Positions 8,836 through 10,500 of a stretch of DNA of 10,500 nt are shown here, piece after piece. How positions within the stretch are numbered: the first letter of the stretch is position 1; each line of letters starts with the position of its first letter. Where the stretch lies: contig NC_135561.1 in assembly GCF_964340395.1 (NCBI RefSeq), positions 22,717,986 through 22,728,485 on the forward strand, in the 5' to 3' direction. Made by a program: the position numbers and the translations under genes. This stretch comes from Glandiceps talaboti. Taxonomy: Eukaryota > Hemichordata > Enteropneusta > Spengelidae. The notes under the pieces were generated by a model. It was not told the DNA's origin, ran no database searches, and saw only the letters and a list, made by a program, of their open reading frames with translations.

Positions 8836-10500
8836 GGGGAGTACATGTATTGGACTGGACACTAGTAATGACTACAGGATACGGGGAGTACATGTATTGG
8901 ACTCGACACTAGTAATGACTACAGGATACGGGGAGTACATGTATTGGACTCGACACTAGTAATGACTACAGGATACGGGGAGTACATGTATTGGACTCGA
9001 CACTAGTAATGACTACAGGATACGGGGAGTACATGTATTGGACTCGACACTAGTAATGACTACAGGATACGGGGAGTACATGTAGTGGACTGGACACTAG
9101 TGATGACTACAGGATACGGGGAGTACATGTATTGGACTCGACACTAGTAATGACTACGGGATACGGGGAGTACATGTATTGGACTCGACACTAGTAATGA
9201 CTACAGGATACGGGGAGTACATGTATTGGACTCGACACTAGTAATGACTACGGGATACGGGGAGTACATGTATTGGACTCGACACTAGTGATGACTACAG
9301 GATACGGGGAGTACAGGTATTGGACTCGACACTAGTGATGACTACAGGATACAGGGAGTACATGTAGTGGACTGGACACTAGTAATGACTACAGGATACG
9401 GGAAGTACATGTAGTGGACTGGACACTAGTGATGACTACAGGATACAGGGAGTACATGTATTGGACTGGACACTAGTAATGACTACAGGATACGGGGAGT
9501 ACATGTAGTGGACTGGACACTAGTAATGACTACAGGATACAGGGAGTACATGTATTGGACTCGACACTAGTGATGACTACAGGATACAGGGAGTACATGT
9601 ATTGGACTGGACACTAGTAATGACTACAGGATACGGGGAGTACATGTATTGGACTCGACACTATAGTAATGACTACAGGATACGGGGAGTACATGTATTG
9701 GACTGGACACTAGTAATGACTACAGGATACAGGGAGTACATGTATTGTACTGGACACTAGTGATGACTACAGGATACAGGGAGTACATGTATTGGACTCG
9801 ACACTAGTAATGACTACAGGATACAGGCAGTACATGTATTGTACTGGACACTAGTGATGACTACAGGATACGGGGAGTACATGTAGTGGACTGGACACTA
9901 GTGATGACTACAGGATACGGGAAGTACATGTAGTGGACTGGACACTAGTGATGACTACAGGATACGGGGAGTACATGTATTGGACTGGACACTAGTAATG
10001 ACTACAGGATACGGGGAGTACATGTATTGTACTGGACACTAGTAATGACTACATGATACGGGGAGTACATGTATTGTACTGGACACTAGTAATGACTACA
10101 GGATACGGGGAGTACATGTATTGTACTGGACACTAGTAATGACTACATGATACGGGGAGTACATGTATTGTACTGGACACTAGTGATGACTACAGGATAC
10201 GGGGAGTACATGTAGTGGACTGGACACTAGTGATGACTACAGGATACGGGGAGTACATGTAGTGGACTGGACACTAGTGATGACTACAGGATACGGGGAG
10301 TACATGTATTGTACTGGACACTAGTGATGACTACAGGATACGGGGAGTACATGTATTGGACTGGACACTAGTAATGACTACATGATACGGGGAGTACATG
10401 TATTGTACTGGACACTAGTAATGACTACAGGATACGGGGAGTACATGTATTGTACTGGACACTAGTAATGACTACATGATACAGGCAGTACATGTATTGG

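Larger units (their letters stand above)
2531..10500. repeat. Highly homogeneous 47-bp satellite array, at least 169 units
   Basis: This is a tandem array of a 47-bp unit, about 45% G+C, continuing beyond the right edge. Landmarks in each unit are AGGATACGGGGAG, TACATGTATTGGACT and GACACTAGTAATGACTAC. Unit starts fall at 2531 + 47n up to 9628 (n = 151), then two bases later to the end, so 169 complete units and one partial fit with a single net length change. Units differ by substitutions at a few recurrent sites: ACGGGG/ACAGGG/ACAGGC/CGGGAA, GTATT/GTAGT, TGGACT/TGTACT, ACTGGAC/ACTCGAC/ACTTGAC, GTAATG/GTGATG, and CTACAGG/CTACATG/CTACGGG. Every unit carries consecutive in-frame stops, and 47 is not a multiple of 3, so the array cannot encode a repeat protein. 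There are no spacers, so it is not a CRISPR. It behaves as a classical satellite or long minisatellite. Confidence 0.98.

Noticed and set aside
2531-10500. CRISPR array
   Set aside because: The repeats are directly joined with no unique spacers, there are no cas-like genes, and the surroundings are eukaryotic.
2531-10500. Centromere array with a CENP-B-box-like motif
   Set aside because: I found no sequence fitting the TTCG-n4-A-n2-CGGG core in the unit. A centromeric role is not excluded but has no direct support here.

Overview
The window looks like eukaryotic nuclear DNA, most likely from an invertebrate animal. Two unrelated-looking satellite arrays fill about 89% of it. Between them is about 1.1 kb of unique sequence holding two small minus-strand exons with intron-style boundaries. 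The exons, the splice signals, the absence of any long ORF and the long homogeneous arrays all argue against a prokaryote. The frequent TACATGTA words would suit a mollusc such as a bivalve, but that is only an impression.

Layout. Positions 1-1424 are an AT-rich satellite with a 38-bp unit (12+12+14 architecture) that enters from outside the left edge. Positions 1425-2530 are unique sequence. On its minus strand, exons at 1929-1980 and 1485-1588 are separated by a 340-bp intron. Spliced together they read as a continuous piece of a sulfatase N-terminal domain, carrying the second half of the C-x-P-S-R signature and the G-Y-x-T-x-x-V-G-K signature. Positions 1981-2530 hold nothing I recognise. 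Positions 2531-10500 are a very regular 47-bp satellite with 169 complete units and a partial one, running off the right edge. Only one net 2-bp length change occurs across nearly 8 kb.

How it fits together. The exon boundaries show that the neighbouring sulfatase exons are absent from the unique region. If the gene is intact, the 47-bp array lies in its upstream intron (at least 8.5 kb) and the 38-bp array in its downstream intron (at least 1.48 kb). Otherwise the two exons are a stranded gene fragment between satellites. The 47-bp array shows higher-order structure: a 6-unit tandem duplication, block duplications of about 280-480 bp at offsets of 33, 43 and 77 units, and variant units concentrated towards the right. 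This is the pattern expected from repeated unequal exchange. No RNA genes, mobile elements, CRISPR arrays or complete genes were seen.
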